Notes under the pieces: model-generated
Database searches by the model: none
What the model saw: the letters and a program-made list of their open reading frames with translations, nothing else
What the model was told of the DNA's origin: nothing
Assembly: GCA_035690495.1 (NCBI GenBank)
Contig: DASSKK010000081.1
Coordinates: 186,001-250,000 of the forward strand
Length of the DNA stretch: 64,000 nucleotides
Direction: 5' to 3'
Source of the DNA: DASSKK01 sp035690495
GTDB lineage: Bacteria > Actinomycetota > Actinomycetes > Propionibacteriales > Nocardioidaceae
Shown here: piece by piece, positions 24,162 to 33,165 of the stretch
Layout: each line of letters opens with the position of its first letter
How positions within the stretch are numbered: the first letter of the stretch is position 1
Made by a program: the position numbers and the translations under genes

Positions 24162-25036
24162 CGGCCCTGGCATCCGAGCGGACCCTCCAGGTGGTGCGGG
24201 CAGGGCCGATGAGCACCGTGCAGGACCGCGGCCGGCCTCGCTGGGCGCACCTGGGGGTGCCGCGCGCCGGCGCGCTCGACGCCCCGGCCGCCGCCCTGGC
24301 GAACCGGCTGGTCGGCAACCCGCCCGACGCGGCCGTGTTGGAGGTCACCTTCGGTGGGCTGTCGGTGCGGCCATCCCAGACCGTCACGGTCGCGGTCACG
24401 GGCGCGCCGGGTCCGGTCGCCGTCGACGTGAGGGCTGCGGCCTGGGGGGAGCCGGTCTCCGTGCGGGCCGGCCGGCTGCTGCAGGTGGGTACGCCGACCG
24501 TGGGCGTGCGCAGCTACCTGGCGGTCGCCGGGGGGATCGCCGTGGCCCCCGTGCTCGGGTCGCGCTCCACCGACACCCTTGCCGGCATCGGTCCCCCGGT
24601 GCTTGCCGACGACGATGAGCTGCCACTGGGGGCATCCGCCGAGCCTCCGGCCTCCATCGGCGTCGCCGCCGTCCGGCAGGATGGTGATCCCGGGCGAACC
24701 GGGCTGCGGGTGCTGCCCGGCCCCCGCCTGGACTGGTTCGCGGAGGACGCCTGGACGACGCTGACGCGCGCGACGTACACCGTGCAGGCGGAGTCGAACC
24801 GTGTCGGCGTGCGGCTGCAGGGGCCGCGGCTGGTGCGGAGCCGCCATGAGGAGCTGGCCAGCGAGGGCATCGTCCTCGGAGCCGTCCAGGTCCGCGCCTC
24901 GGGACTGCCCCTGGTGTTCCTCGCCGACCATCCGACGACGGGCGGGTACCCCGTGATCGCGGTGGTGCACCCCGACGACCTGTGGCGCTGTGCGCAGCTG
25001 CGGCCGGGCGAGCCGCTCACGTTCCACCCGGCGTGA
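24158..25036 (+). CDS. pxpC: 5-oxoprolinase subunit C (biotin-dependent carboxyltransferase-like)
   Basis: 292 aa from ATG at 24158. Family marks: VVRAGPMSTVQDRGRPRWAH near the start, LGVPRAGALDAPAAALANRL, and near the end LVFLADHPTTGGYPVIAVV. It forms the B/C complex that receives phosphorylated intermediate from PxpA. The start overlaps the pxpB stop. The 3' end overlaps the convergent dinB gene by 20 bp. Confidence 0.95.
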   Translation: MTALASERTLQVVRAGPMSTVQDRGRPRWAHLGVPRAGALDAPAAALANRLVGNPPDAAVLEVTFGGLSVRPSQTVTVAVTGAPGPVAVDVRAAAWGEPVSVRAGRLLQVGTPTVGVRSYLAVAGGIAVAPVLGSRSTDTLAGIGPPVLADDDELPLGASAEPPASIGVAAVRQDGDPGRTGLRVLPGPRLDWFAEDAWTTLTRATYTVQAESNRVGVRLQGPRLVRSRHEELASEGIVLGAVQVRASGLPLVFLADHPTTGGYPVIAVVHPDDLWRCAQLRPGEPLTFHPA

Positions 25037-26354
25037 GCTCGGGATCGTCGTCGCGGAAGGTGCGCACCGGACCGGGGGGCGTGTCCGCGGTCTCGAAGCG
25101 CACCGTCACCCGGCCGAGCCCCGATCCCCACACCCAGCCGGGGCCGTGGGCGGTGTGCGTGACGTCCATCCCAGGCGCCCAGCGCCGCCTGCTCCGCACG
25201 CCGGCGAGCTCTTCCTCGGCCAGCACCACCGCCGCCGCGGCAGCGTCGTCCGGTTCCGCGGCGGCCTCGTCCGTGTCGTGCCACCCGTCGAACAGGTCGT
25301 CCTGGATCCAGTCGGCCAGACCCGACACGCCGACGCCCAGGAGGCGTACGCCGCCGGAGGTGTCCACCTCGGCGAGCAGTCGCCGGGCCAGCCTGCCCAC
25401 CACACGCCCGTTGTCGGTGGGCCCGGTCAGCGTCGTCGAGCGGGTGTGCGTGGTGAAGTCGTGCAGCCGCACCTTGACCGTCACCGTCCGACCCGACAGC
25501 CTGGCCTCCCTCAGCCGGTCGGCGACCTGGGCGGCCTGTCGCTCCAGCAGCCCCTCCAGCAGCCGCCGGTCGACCAGATCGGTGTCGTAGGTGCCCTCGA
25601 CGCTGACCGACTTCGCCTCCCGCTCCGCGACCACGGGCCGGTCGTCGTCGGCGCGCACCAGCCGGTACAGCGCGCTGCCGTGCGCCTGCCCCAGCAGCCG
25701 CACCAGCTCGTCGGCGGAGATCTGTTCCAGATCCGCGCAGGTGTGCACTCCCACCCGGCGCAGACGCTCACGGGTGGCCGGCCCGACCCCCGGGATTGCC
25801 CCCACGCCGAGCGGCCGCAGCAGCTCCTGCTCGGTGCCGGCGGGGACGACCACCAGTCCGTCGGGCTTGTCCAGGTCGCTGGCGATCTTCGCGACCAGCT
25901 TGGACGTGGCCACCCCGACCGAGCCCCGCAGACCTCCGGTGGCCTCCTGGATGCCGTCCTTGAGCCGCCGTGCCACGTCGGTGAGCGTGTCCGGCTCCGC
26001 GTCGGCCAAGCCGGCCGCCCCCAGGTCGACGTAGGCCTCGTCCAGCGACAGCGGCTCGACCAGAGGTGAGAGCTCCCGAAGGAGCCCCATTACCTGGTCG
26101 CTGGCCGCCCGGTAGGCGCCGAACCGGCCGGTGAGGAATGCCGCGTGCGGGCAGCGGGCGCGGGCCTCGCGCGTCGACATCGCCGAGCGCACGCCGAAGG
26201 CGCGGGCCTCGTAGGACGCCGTGGCCACCACGCCGCGGCCGCCGACGCCGCCGACCACGACCGGCTTGCCGCGCAGCGACGGCTTGTCGCGCTGCTCCAC
26301 GGCGGCGAAGAAGGCGTCCAGGTCGACGTGGAGGATCGTCGGCTCGGTGCGCAC
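25017..26354 (-). CDS. dinB: DNA polymerase IV (Y-family)
   Basis: 445 aa from GTG at 26354 (VRTEPTILHVDLDAFFAAVE); the frame extends to 26507 but without family similarity. Palm residues: HVDLDAFFAAVEQ (first Asp) and LSPLVEPLSLDEAYVDL (SLDEAYVD catalytic acids). The little-finger domain follows SVSVEGTY. A clamp-binding motif QDDLF is present (about residue 372). The C-terminal RWAPGMDVTHTAHGPGWVWG tail is a feature of actinobacterial members. It performs translesion synthesis. Divergent from the DUF4192 gene across about 88 bp containing a TTATCCACA sequence. Confidence 0.95.
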   Translation of the reverse strand: MRTEPTILHVDLDAFFAAVEQRDKPSLRGKPVVVGGVGGRGVVATASYEARAFGVRSAMSTREARARCPHAAFLTGRFGAYRAASDQVMGLLRELSPLVEPLSLDEAYVDLGAAGLADAEPDTLTDVARRLKDGIQEATGGLRGSVGVATSKLVAKIASDLDKPDGLVVVPAGTEQELLRPLGVGAIPGVGPATRERLRRVGVHTCADLEQISADELVRLLGQAHGSALYRLVRADDDRPVVAEREAKSVSVEGTYDTDLVDRRLLEGLLERQAAQVADRLREARLSGRTVTVKVRLHDFTTHTRSTTLTGPTDNGRVVGRLARRLLAEVDTSGGVRLLGVGVSGLADWIQDDLFDGWHDTDEAAAEPDDAAAAAVVLAEEELAGVRSRRRWAPGMDVTHTAHGPGWVWGSGLGRVTVRFETADTPPGPVRTFRDDDPELTPGGT

Positions 26355-26442
26355 GGTGGCATTGTGCCCCGCCTCCCGGGTTATCCACAGGTCGCGAAAT
26401 TGCTGCTCGCCGAACCGCCGCCGCTCGGGCATCGTCGTCGCC

Positions 26443-27507
26443 ATGAGCAACCGACCCAAGCCCTCCCAGAACCGCTCCTCCGGCAAGACCAAGACGCTGC
26501 GCGCCAAGAGCCCGGTCGACGTGCTCGCGCTCGTCCCCTACGTGCTCGGATTCCATCCCGAGGACTCACTGGTGCTCCTGACCGTCGGCGCGCCGCGACC
26601 TCCGGGGCAGCCGGTCAACGCCCGGGTCGACCTGCCCTCGACGCCCGAGGACATCGACACGGTGGTCGACGACCTGGTGGCAATCGCGGAGCGCAACGGG
26701 ATCGCCCGTGCGGTGGTGGTCTGCTACAGCAGCGACACGGAGGCGGCCGACTCCGCCGGACGCTCGCTGCGGGACCGGCTGCAGGCGAGCGGAGTCGACG
26801 TTCCCGTGTCGATCCGTGCCGACGGCGAGCGGTGGTTCTGCCTGTCGGACTGCGGGTGCGGTGCAACGGGCGGTACGTCGTACAACCTGTCCGGCCACCG
26901 GTTCACCGCCGAAGCGGTGCTGGACGGCAGGGTCACCTACCGCAGCCGCGCCGAGCTGGCCGAGTCGCTGGTGGGCAACGACCTCGACGAGATCGAGCGC
27001 GTGCAGGAGCTGGCGGCCGATGCCCTTGACCGCGCCGCCGCGTCGGCACGCCACCCGCTCGGCGGCCTCGCTCCGCAAGGCACCTCGGCCTTCCTGGTCG
27101 CCGAGGGCCACTGGGTCGCCCACCGGGTCCGGCGGTTCCTCGACGACGAGCAGCGGCTCGACACCGCCGAGGTGGGCCGGCTGCTCGCGGCGCTCTCCGT
27201 CGTCGACGTGCGCGACGTCGCCTGGGCGGAGATGAGCCGTGACAACGCCACCGCGCACGTGGCGCTGTGGCGCGACGTGGTGCGCCGCTCACCGCTGGAT
27301 CTGCTCGCCCCGGCCGCCGCGCTCCTGGGCTTCGCGGCCTGGCTGTCCGGCAGCGGTGCGCTGGCATGGTGCGCGGTCGAGCGGGCCTTCGCCTCCGACC
27401 CCGACTACAGCCTCGCGTCGCTGCTCTCGCACGCGCTGGAGAACGCCGTCCCTCCCTCGACCTGGCAGCCCCTGGACCGCGAGGCGCTGAAGTTGTTCGC
27501 CGGATGA
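26443..27507 (+). CDS. DUF4192 family protein
   Basis: 354 aa from ATG at 26443. The N-terminus has the DUF4192 signature LRAKSPVDVLALVPYVLGFH, PEDSLVLLTV, followed by RARVDLP-like NARVDLPSTPEDIDTVVDDL. Later CDCGC-type CLSDCGCGATGGTSYNLSGH may bind metal, but this is only an observation. The C-terminal part is helical (SPLDLLAPAAALLGFAAWLS). Function of the family is unknown; it is common in Actinobacteria. It precedes the GCS2 gene by 61 bases in the same direction. Confidence 0.92.
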   Translation: MSNRPKPSQNRSSGKTKTLRAKSPVDVLALVPYVLGFHPEDSLVLLTVGAPRPPGQPVNARVDLPSTPEDIDTVVDDLVAIAERNGIARAVVVCYSSDTEAADSAGRSLRDRLQASGVDVPVSIRADGERWFCLSDCGCGATGGTSYNLSGHRFTAEAVLDGRVTYRSRAELAESLVGNDLDEIERVQELAADALDRAAASARHPLGGLAPQGTSAFLVAEGHWVAHRVRRFLDDEQRLDTAEVGRLLAALSVVDVRDVAWAEMSRDNATAHVALWRDVVRRSPLDLLAPAAALLGFAAWLSGSGALAWCAVERAFASDPDYSLASLLSHALENAVPPSTWQPLDREALKLFAG

Positions 27508-27568
27508 GAGGCGCGCCGCCTCCCTGAGGCCTGGGCAGGTGGGCCCGGGGCGCCCTACGCTGCCTGCC

Positions 27569-29050
27569 ATGGGCGAAGAGGTCGCGCACCAGGAGTTCAG
27601 CCGCGAGAACCGCACCCGCTACCGCGAGAAGGTACGCCGCTGCCTGGACGTGTTCACCCGGATGCTGCGCGAGTCCGCGTTCGAGGCCGATCGGCCGACC
27701 ACCGGGCTCGAGATCGAGCTGAACCTCGTCGACGACACCGGCGACCCGGCGTTCAAGAACGCCGACGCGCTGGCCGAGATCGCCGACCCCGACTTCCAGA
27801 CCGAGCTCGGCCAGTTCAACCTGGAGATCAACGTCGCGCCCCAGCGGCTCGACGAGGGCGGCCTGGCCGGTTTCGAGGCAGGGGTGCGGGCGAGTCTCAA
27901 CGACGCCGACGCCAAGGCGCGCCGCGTCGGCGCACACCTGGTGACGATCGGCATCCTGCCCACCCTGAAGTCCGGGCACATGAGCCCCACCGCGTTGAGC
28001 TCGAACCCCCGCTACGCGCTGCTGTCCGAGGCGATCCTCGCGGCCCGCGGCGAGGACATCCTCATCGACATCGCCGGACCGGAACGGCTGCGCACCACCG
28101 CGGACTCGATCGTCCCCGAGGCGGCGTGCACGAGCACCCAGCTGCACATCCAGGTCAGTCCCGAGGACTTCGCGTCGTACTGGAACGCCTCGCAGGCCGT
28201 CGCCGGGGTGCAGCTGGCGCTCGGCGCCAACTCGCCGTTCCTGCTGGGTCGCGAGCTGTGGGCGGAGACCCGGATCCCGCTGTTCGAGCAGGCCACGGAC
28301 ACCCGCAGCGAGGAGCTGAAGGCCCAGGGTGTGCGCCCCCGGGTCTGGTTCGGGGAGCGATGGGTCACCTCGATCTTCGACCTGTTCGAGGAGAACGTGC
28401 GCTACTTCCCGGCGCTGCTGCCGATCATCGACGACGAGGACCCGATCGAGGTGCTCGAGGCCGGGCACACCCCGAAGCTGGCCGAGCTGCGGCTGCACAA
28501 CGGCACCATCTACCGCTGGAACCGGCCTGTCTACGACGTGGTCGCCGGCCGGCCGCACCTGCGCGTGGAGAACCGGGTGCTCCCGTCCGGGCCGACGGTC
28601 GTGGACACGATGGCGAACGCGGCGTTCTACTTCGGCCTGGTCCGCACGCTCGCCGAGCACCAGCGCCCGCTGTGGTCGCAGATGTCGTTCAGCGCCGCGG
28701 AGGAGAACTTCCACGAAGCCGCCCGCGAGGGCATCGACGCGCAGCTGTACTGGCCCGGCGTCGGCCAGGTGCCCGCGGTGGAGCTCGTCGTACGCCGTCT
28801 GCTGCCGATGGCGCACGCGGGACTGGAGGAGTGGGGCGTCCCCGCGGAGGAGCGGGACCGGTTGCTGGGGGTGATCGAGCAGCGCTGCCTGACCGGGCAG
28901 AACGGCGCCTCCTGGTTCGCCGCCCGCTTCCATGAGCGGGCCACCGGAGGCCAGGAGCGTCTCGATGTGCTGCGTGCCACCCTCAACGAGTACCGCGAGC
29001 ACATGCACGCGAACGTCCCGGTCCACACCTGGCCGTCCCCCGGGGACTGA
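27569..29050 (+). CDS. Glutamate-cysteine ligase family (GCS2) protein
   Basis: 493 aa from ATG at 27569. GCS2 features: TTGLEIELNLVDDTGDPAFK with GLEIE as metal-binding acids (about 48-52), QTELGQFNLEINVAP, CTSTQLHIQVSPEDFASYWN and LGANSPFLLGRELWAETRIP, then RVENRVLPSGPTVVDTMANA. Such enzymes join glutamate to an amine through a gamma-glutamyl phosphate. Actinobacteria carry several paralogues, including EgtA of ergothioneine synthesis and small-molecule or protein ligases; the length and the lack of an egt neighbourhood leave the substrate open. It could also be an uncharacterised gamma-glutamyl ligase. Confidence 0.88.
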   Translation: MGEEVAHQEFSRENRTRYREKVRRCLDVFTRMLRESAFEADRPTTGLEIELNLVDDTGDPAFKNADALAEIADPDFQTELGQFNLEINVAPQRLDEGGLAGFEAGVRASLNDADAKARRVGAHLVTIGILPTLKSGHMSPTALSSNPRYALLSEAILAARGEDILIDIAGPERLRTTADSIVPEAACTSTQLHIQVSPEDFASYWNASQAVAGVQLALGANSPFLLGRELWAETRIPLFEQATDTRSEELKAQGVRPRVWFGERWVTSIFDLFEENVRYFPALLPIIDDEDPIEVLEAGHTPKLAELRLHNGTIYRWNRPVYDVVAGRPHLRVENRVLPSGPTVVDTMANAAFYFGLVRTLAEHQRPLWSQMSFSAAEENFHEAAREGIDAQLYWPGVGQVPAVELVVRRLLPMAHAGLEEWGVPAEERDRLLGVIEQRCLTGQNGASWFAARFHERATGGQERLDVLRATLNEYREHMHANVPVHTWPSPGD

Positions 29051-29051
29051 G

Positions 29052-29477
29052 TCACAGCCGCAGCCGCACCCACGTCCGGCTCCGGCCGGTCCGCAGGTCG
29101 AGCCAGCCGGTGCGGGTGATCGCATAGAAGCCGTCCAGGGGGCGGGAGTTGATCTCGAACGCCGCGCGCGTCGCGGAGAACCAGTCCCAGTCGGCGTCAC
29201 AGGGCTCGGGAACTCCTGGCCTGGTCAGCCACGCGGTCCTGTCGTCGGGACCGGACTGGGTCAGCAGCGAGTAGACCACCTCGGTGCGCAACGCGGTGTC
29301 GAGCGCCGGCAGGTCGGCACGGCGTACCACGAACGAGTCACGGGTCCCGCCGAGCCGGCCGACATGCAGGACCGGGTCGAACTTCCGGCGGCTCTCGCGC
29401 TGGCGGAACCGGCCCACCTCCTCGCGCAGCACCCGCTCGAGGGATCGCTCCCGCGGGGCGTCGGATACGTCGTGCAT
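29052..29477 (-). CDS. Conserved-looking hypothetical protein
   Basis: 141 aa from ATG at 29477 (MHDVSDAPRERSLERVLREE). I do not recognise the family. The protein is hydrophilic, mixed alpha/beta, with KFDPVLHVGRLGGTRDSFVV, a Trp-rich stretch CDADWDWFSATRAAFEIN, and RTGRSRTWVRLRL at the end. No signal peptide or membrane segment. Convergent with the GCS2 gene (stops two bases apart) and divergent from the UspA gene. The extended frame to 29672 overlaps the uspA upstream region and was not used. Confidence 0.7.
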   Translation of the reverse strand: MHDVSDAPRERSLERVLREEVGRFRQRESRRKFDPVLHVGRLGGTRDSFVVRRADLPALDTALRTEVVYSLLTQSGPDDRTAWLTRPGVPEPCDADWDWFSATRAAFEINSRPLDGFYAITRTGWLDLRTGRSRTWVRLRL

Positions 29478-29620
29478 GTCTCCAGGGTGCCGTGGATCCT
29501 CGCCGCTGGCGACGCGTCTTCCACAGGTCCGCGCCGGCGCCTGCGGAGCACCGCTTGCGATACCGTCGGCCCGGACCTGCTGCGAACCCGGCGCAGGACG
29601 CGAGGACAGGAGGGCGCTCG

Positions 29621-30025
29621 ATGGGAACGATCGTGGTGGGCTACGTGCCCAAGCCGGAGGGACAGGCGGCACTGCGCCGGGCGGCCGAGGAGGCCCGACT
29701 GCGCGACGCGCGCCTGGTCGTGGTCAACTCCCATCGCGGCGGCCGCGAGTTCGATCGCGACGACGCACTCGACTCCGAGGCGCAGCTGGAGCAGGTTCGG
29801 ACCACGCTGCGCGAGGCCGGCGTCGAGCACGAGGTGCGTCAGCTCGTCCGCGGCATGGACCCGGCCGAGGACCTGATCAGCGTCGCCACCGACGTCAACG
29901 CCGAGTTCATCGTGATCGGGCTGCGCCGCCGATCCCCGGTGGGCAAGCTGATCCTGGGCAGCAACGCCCAGCGGGTGCTGCTCGACGCGCCCTGCCCGGT
30001 GCTCGCGGTCAAGTCCGCCGAGTAG
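29621..30025 (+). CDS. Universal stress protein (UspA) family
   Basis: 134 aa from ATG at 29621 with AGGAGGG upstream. Single Usp domain: TIVVGYVPKPEGQAALRRAA, and the nucleotide-binding motif GLRRRSPVGKLILGSNAQRV (G-2x-G-9x-G(S) type), then CPVLAVK. Usp proteins bind ATP and are induced by stress or growth arrest. Standing just upstream of the principal sigma factor, with a separate promoter suggested for the latter. Confidence 0.93.
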   Translation: MGTIVVGYVPKPEGQAALRRAAEEARLRDARLVVVNSHRGGREFDRDDALDSEAQLEQVRTTLREAGVEHEVRQLVRGMDPAEDLISVATDVNAEFIVIGLRRRSPVGKLILGSNAQRVLLDAPCPVLAVKSAE

Positions 30026-30059
30026 GCACACCTCTCCTCATTTCTTCGCGGGCCGCGGC

Positions 30060-30087
30060 TTGGATCTGTTCGTGGGCGTGCCACAAT
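30060..30087 (+). promoter_or_regulatory. Possible rpoD promoter
   Basis: TTGGAT (30060-30065), 16 bases, CACAAT (30082-30087). It lies about 70 bases before the chosen GTG. The match is moderate. Confidence 0.3.
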
Positions 30088-30154
30088 GAGTGTTGCGGCT
30101 CTTGACGTGTGCGGGCCTTGCCGCGCCCGCCGCCTGGTGTACGAGAGGAAGTTC

Positions 30155-31564
30155 GTGTCCTCGAGCACGTCCCGTAAGGTCCCCGCCGATGACAGCAGCG
30201 CTCCCACACGCAAACGGGTCGTGGCCGCGTCCGGCTCCACCAGAACCTCGGTGAAGGCCGCCGCGAAGAAATCCGGTACGTCGAGCAAGCAGCCCGCCAA
30301 GAAGGCGGGTGCGTCGAGCAAGCAGACCGCGAAGAAGTCGCCGGCCAAGAAGGACCCCGCCAAGAAGGACCCCGCCAAGAAGGCTCCGGCGAAGAAGGCG
30401 GGGGCCGCGTCGAAGACCGCCAAGGGCACGAGGAAGGCAGGCTCTGTCGACGCCGCGTCCAACGGGGCCGGCCCGGTGGTCGTCGGTCCAGACGGCAAGA
30501 AGGTCCTGCCCGACATCTCCGACGAGCAGTTCGAGGCGGATCTCGCGTCGGACCCCACGATCAAGGAGGACGAGAAGGAGGCCGAGAAGCAGGGCTTCGT
30601 GGTCTCCTCCTCCGACGAGTCCGACGAGCCCGAGCAGCAGGTGATGGTGGCCGGCGCCACCGCCGACCCGGTCAAGGACTACCTCAAGCAGATCGGCAAG
30701 GTGCCGCTGCTCAACGCGGCGATGGAGGTCGAGCTGGCCAAGCGGATCGAGGCCGGCCTGTTCTCCGACGAGAAGCTCGGCAAGGGCGGCAAGATCTCCG
30801 CCAAGCTGCTCGAGGAGCTCGAGTGGATCTCCGACGACGGTCACCGTGCGAAGAACCACCTCCTGGAGGCGAACCTGCGGCTGGTGGTCAGCCTCGCCAA
30901 GCGCTACACCGGCCGCGGGATGCTGTTCTTGGACCTGATCCAGGAGGGCAATCTCGGCTTGATCCGCGCGGTCGAGAAGTTCGACTACACCAAGGGCTAC
31001 AAGTTCTCCACGTATGCCACCTGGTGGATCCGGCAGGCGATCACCCGGGCGATGGCCGACCAGGCGCGCACCATCCGCATCCCGGTGCACATGGTCGAGG
31101 TGATCAACAAGCTCGCCCGCGTCCAGCGGCAGATGCTGCAGGACCTCGGGCGCGAGCCCACCCCTGAGGAGCTCGCCAAGGAGCTCGACATGACGCCGGA
31201 GAAGGTCGTCGAGGTGCAGAAGTACGGCCGGGAGCCGATCTCGCTGCACACCCCGCTCGGTGAGGACGGCGACTCGGAGTTCGGCGACCTGATCGAGGAC
31301 TCCGAGGCGATCGTGCCGGCCGACGCGGTGAGCTTCACGCTGTTGCAGGAGCAGTTGCACGCCGTGCTCGACACGCTCTCGGAGCGGGAGGCCGGCGTGG
31401 TCTCGATGAGGTTCGGGCTGACCGACGGGCAGCCGAAGACCCTCGACGAGATCGGCAAGGTGTACGGCGTCACTCGCGAGCGGATCCGGCAGATCGAGTC
31501 CAAGACCATGTCGAAGCTGCGCCACCCGTCACGTTCGCAGGTGTTGCGCGACTATCTGGACTGA
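30155..31564 (+). CDS. rpoD: Principal RNA polymerase sigma factor (RpoD/SigA/HrdB)
   Basis: 469 aa from GTG at 30155, with AGAGGAA upstream; a longer frame begins at 30086. The N-terminal region (about 30-110) is Lys/Ala/Pro-rich with PAKK repeats. Conserved parts: 1.2 DPVKDYLKQIGKVPLLNAAM, 2 HLLEANLRLVVSLAKRYTGR and GYKFSTYATWWIRQAITRAM, 3 IRIPVHMVEVINKLARVQRQ, 4 SEREAGVVSMRFGLTDGQPK and VTRERIRQIESKTMSKLRHP. It directs core polymerase to housekeeping promoters. Its position near DUF7455 and a ParE-type gene repeats the hrdB region of other Actinobacteria. Confidence 0.97.
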   Translation: MSSSTSRKVPADDSSAPTRKRVVAASGSTRTSVKAAAKKSGTSSKQPAKKAGASSKQTAKKSPAKKDPAKKDPAKKAPAKKAGAASKTAKGTRKAGSVDAASNGAGPVVVGPDGKKVLPDISDEQFEADLASDPTIKEDEKEAEKQGFVVSSSDESDEPEQQVMVAGATADPVKDYLKQIGKVPLLNAAMEVELAKRIEAGLFSDEKLGKGGKISAKLLEELEWISDDGHRAKNHLLEANLRLVVSLAKRYTGRGMLFLDLIQEGNLGLIRAVEKFDYTKGYKFSTYATWWIRQAITRAMADQARTIRIPVHMVEVINKLARVQRQMLQDLGREPTPEELAKELDMTPEKVVEVQKYGREPISLHTPLGEDGDSEFGDLIEDSEAIVPADAVSFTLLQEQLHAVLDTLSEREAGVVSMRFGLTDGQPKTLDEIGKVYGVTRERIRQIESKTMSKLRHPSRSQVLRDYLD

Positions 31565-31572
31565 GCCCCTGC

Positions 31573-31620
31573 GGACGTCATACGAACTGTGGGCTACCAC
31601 CCCCGTTCGGCATGACGTCC
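31573..31620. terminator. Bidirectional hairpin after rpoD
   Basis: GGACGTCATACGAAC (31573-31587) pairs with GTTCGGCATGACGTCC (31605-31620), nine perfect outer pairs and one bulge. It lies exactly between the convergent rpoD and EamA stops. Confidence 0.7.
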
Positions 31621-31624
31621 GGGG

Positions 31625-32467
31625 TCAGCCGGCGGCCACCAGGACGACCGCAGCCGCACACAGCACCAGTCCGGACGCCTGGGTTCGGTGCACGTGCTCG
31701 CGCAGCACCAGCGCCGCCAGCAGCACGGTGCTCGCCGGGTAGAGCGAGGTCAGCACCCCGGCGATCGCCAGCGAGCCTGCCTGCGTGGCCAGCAGGAAGC
31801 CACCGGTGGCAGCGGTCCCGAGCGCGCCGCACAGGATCGCCCACCAGGCAGCGCGTGCGCGGGGGACCCAGGTACCCCCGGCGACCGTGGCCAGCAATGC
31901 GACTGCGGGCACCGAGACCAGCTGGGTGAACGCCAGCGGCCACAGCCCGGAGGTGTCCGGCACCTGGCCGAGCGCCGCGAACAGCAGCCCGAAGCCCACT
32001 CCGGCCAGCAAGCCGTCGACCAGCCCCGCCGCCGTACCCCCGCGAAGAGAGCGCTCCGTGCCGGACGGTTCACGCGAGACCAGCCAGATGCCGGGAAGCG
32101 CGGCGATGATGCCAAGCCAGGCGAGCGCCGTCGGCCGGTCGCCGGTGAGCACACCCACGACCAGCGGGATCACCGCCGCGCCCACCGCGGACACCGGGGC
32201 GACCACGCCCATCCGGCCGCCTGCGAAGCCGCGGTAGAGGAACCCGGCGCCCGCCCCGCTGCCGAGGCCGGCCAGTCCCGCCCAGGCGAAGTCGACCGCG
32301 CGCGGACTCCCCGGGGCGAGTGCCGCGATCACCGCGGTGCACACCGTCGCCGTCGACGAGCCGACCACGGCTACCGACCACGCCGAGGTGCGCCGCGACA
32401 CGAGTCCGCCGGTGAAGTCCGACAGCCCGTAGGCGAGCGCGGCGACCAGGCTCAACACGACGGTCAT
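31625..32467 (-). CDS. EamA/DMT family membrane transporter
   Basis: 280 aa with about ten transmembrane helices in two EamA repeats. N-terminal repeat: VVLSLVAALAYGLSDFTGGL, then FLYRGFAGGRMGVVAPVSAV. C-terminal repeat ends SLAIAGVLTSLYPASTVLLA, ALVLREHVHRTQASGLVLCA. Drug/metabolite transporters of this type export amino acids or other small metabolites; the substrate is not predictable. Convergent with rpoD. Confidence 0.92.
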   Translation of the reverse strand: MTVVLSLVAALAYGLSDFTGGLVSRRTSAWSVAVVGSSTATVCTAVIAALAPGSPRAVDFAWAGLAGLGSGAGAGFLYRGFAGGRMGVVAPVSAVGAAVIPLVVGVLTGDRPTALAWLGIIAALPGIWLVSREPSGTERSLRGGTAAGLVDGLLAGVGFGLLFAALGQVPDTSGLWPLAFTQLVSVPAVALLATVAGGTWVPRARAAWWAILCGALGTAATGGFLLATQAGSLAIAGVLTSLYPASTVLLAALVLREHVHRTQASGLVLCAAAVVLVAAG

Positions 32468-32490
32468 GGCTCAGTATCTCCGGGACGCAC

Positions 32491-32520
32491 GCGGGCCCCG
32501 GGCTTGTGCCCGGGGCCCGC
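32491..32520 (-). terminator. Perfect 13-bp GC hairpin after the DUF7455 gene
   Basis: GCGGGCCCCGGGC, loop TTGT, GCCCGGGGCCCGC. It starts 16 bases past the DUF7455 stop on the minus strand. No T-tract, which is common in high-GC Actinobacteria. Confidence 0.75.
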
Positions 32521-32536
32521 GAAGTCGTACGGGTGT

Positions 32537-32767
32537 CTAGCGCTCGTCCTCAGACGCGGTCGCGGGGGTCTCGACGAGCTTCCCGGTCTCGTCGTGGACG
32601 CGGACGGCCATCTCGCGCAGCTTCTCGCCGTGCTTGCGCGCGTGGTGCGCACAGAACAGGAGCTCACCGCCGGTGGGGAGCTCCACGCGCAGGTAGGCCT
32701 GGGCGCCGCATCGGTCACACCGGTCCACGGCCGTCAACGGTGCACTTGGGGCAATTGCAGTCGTCAC
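32537..32767 (-). CDS. DUF7455 small zinc-ribbon-like protein
   Basis: 76 aa from GTG at 32767 (VTTAIAPSAPLTAVDRCDRC). The core has C-x2-C (DRCDRCGAQAYLRVEL) followed by LLFCAHHARKHGEKLREMAV, giving a Cys2-Cys/His-type metal site. Function unknown. In other Actinobacteria a small protein of this family is encoded beside the principal sigma factor and the ParE/GyrB paralogue, as here. A frame extending to 32866 has no support. Confidence 0.88.
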   Translation of the reverse strand: MTTAIAPSAPLTAVDRCDRCGAQAYLRVELPTGGELLFCAHHARKHGEKLREMAVRVHDETGKLVETPATASEDER

Positions 32768-33165
32768 TTTGGCCTCAATCCTTCCGTGTGCTTGGGCGGG
32801 GCGGCGGGGGCCAACCCTGCACAACCTAGCGTGTCGTTCAACCCACGTTCGGTCTTCACCAGACACAACATCCCATCACGTCGCGCGCTTCCCTGTGGGT
32901 GGGGTGGATTCGACCCGCGAAGGGTGAGGATCCCCACACCCGCTGTTCTGCACCTCCCGCCACTGGCGGCTCGTCTACCAGTCTGCCTCGGCTTGTACTC
33001 TTCCGGTTGCCAATCCACAGAAGATGAAACCTGGTCGACGGTGTGCACCCGCACATCGTGACCCGAGAAGCACCTGTTTCGGTGCAGGCGTGGCGAATCG
33101 GCGTGGCCGGGCGTGTCGCAGGTAGATTGAGGCGTACGTCGTACACATCTTGGATGAGGAGTGCT
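32768..33165. other. 398-bp intergenic region, divergent control of DUF7455 and parE
   Basis: No ORF supported. A TAGATT (33123-33128) about 40 bases before the parE start could be a -10 element without a clear -35. The sequence GTACGTCGTAC (about 33135-33145) is a small palindrome in the parE leader. Confidence 0.4.

Noticed and set aside
26381..26389. TTATCCACA DnaA box between dinB and DUF4192
   Set aside because: Single perfect box without a cluster, AT-rich unwinding region or dnaA/dnaN; not an origin.
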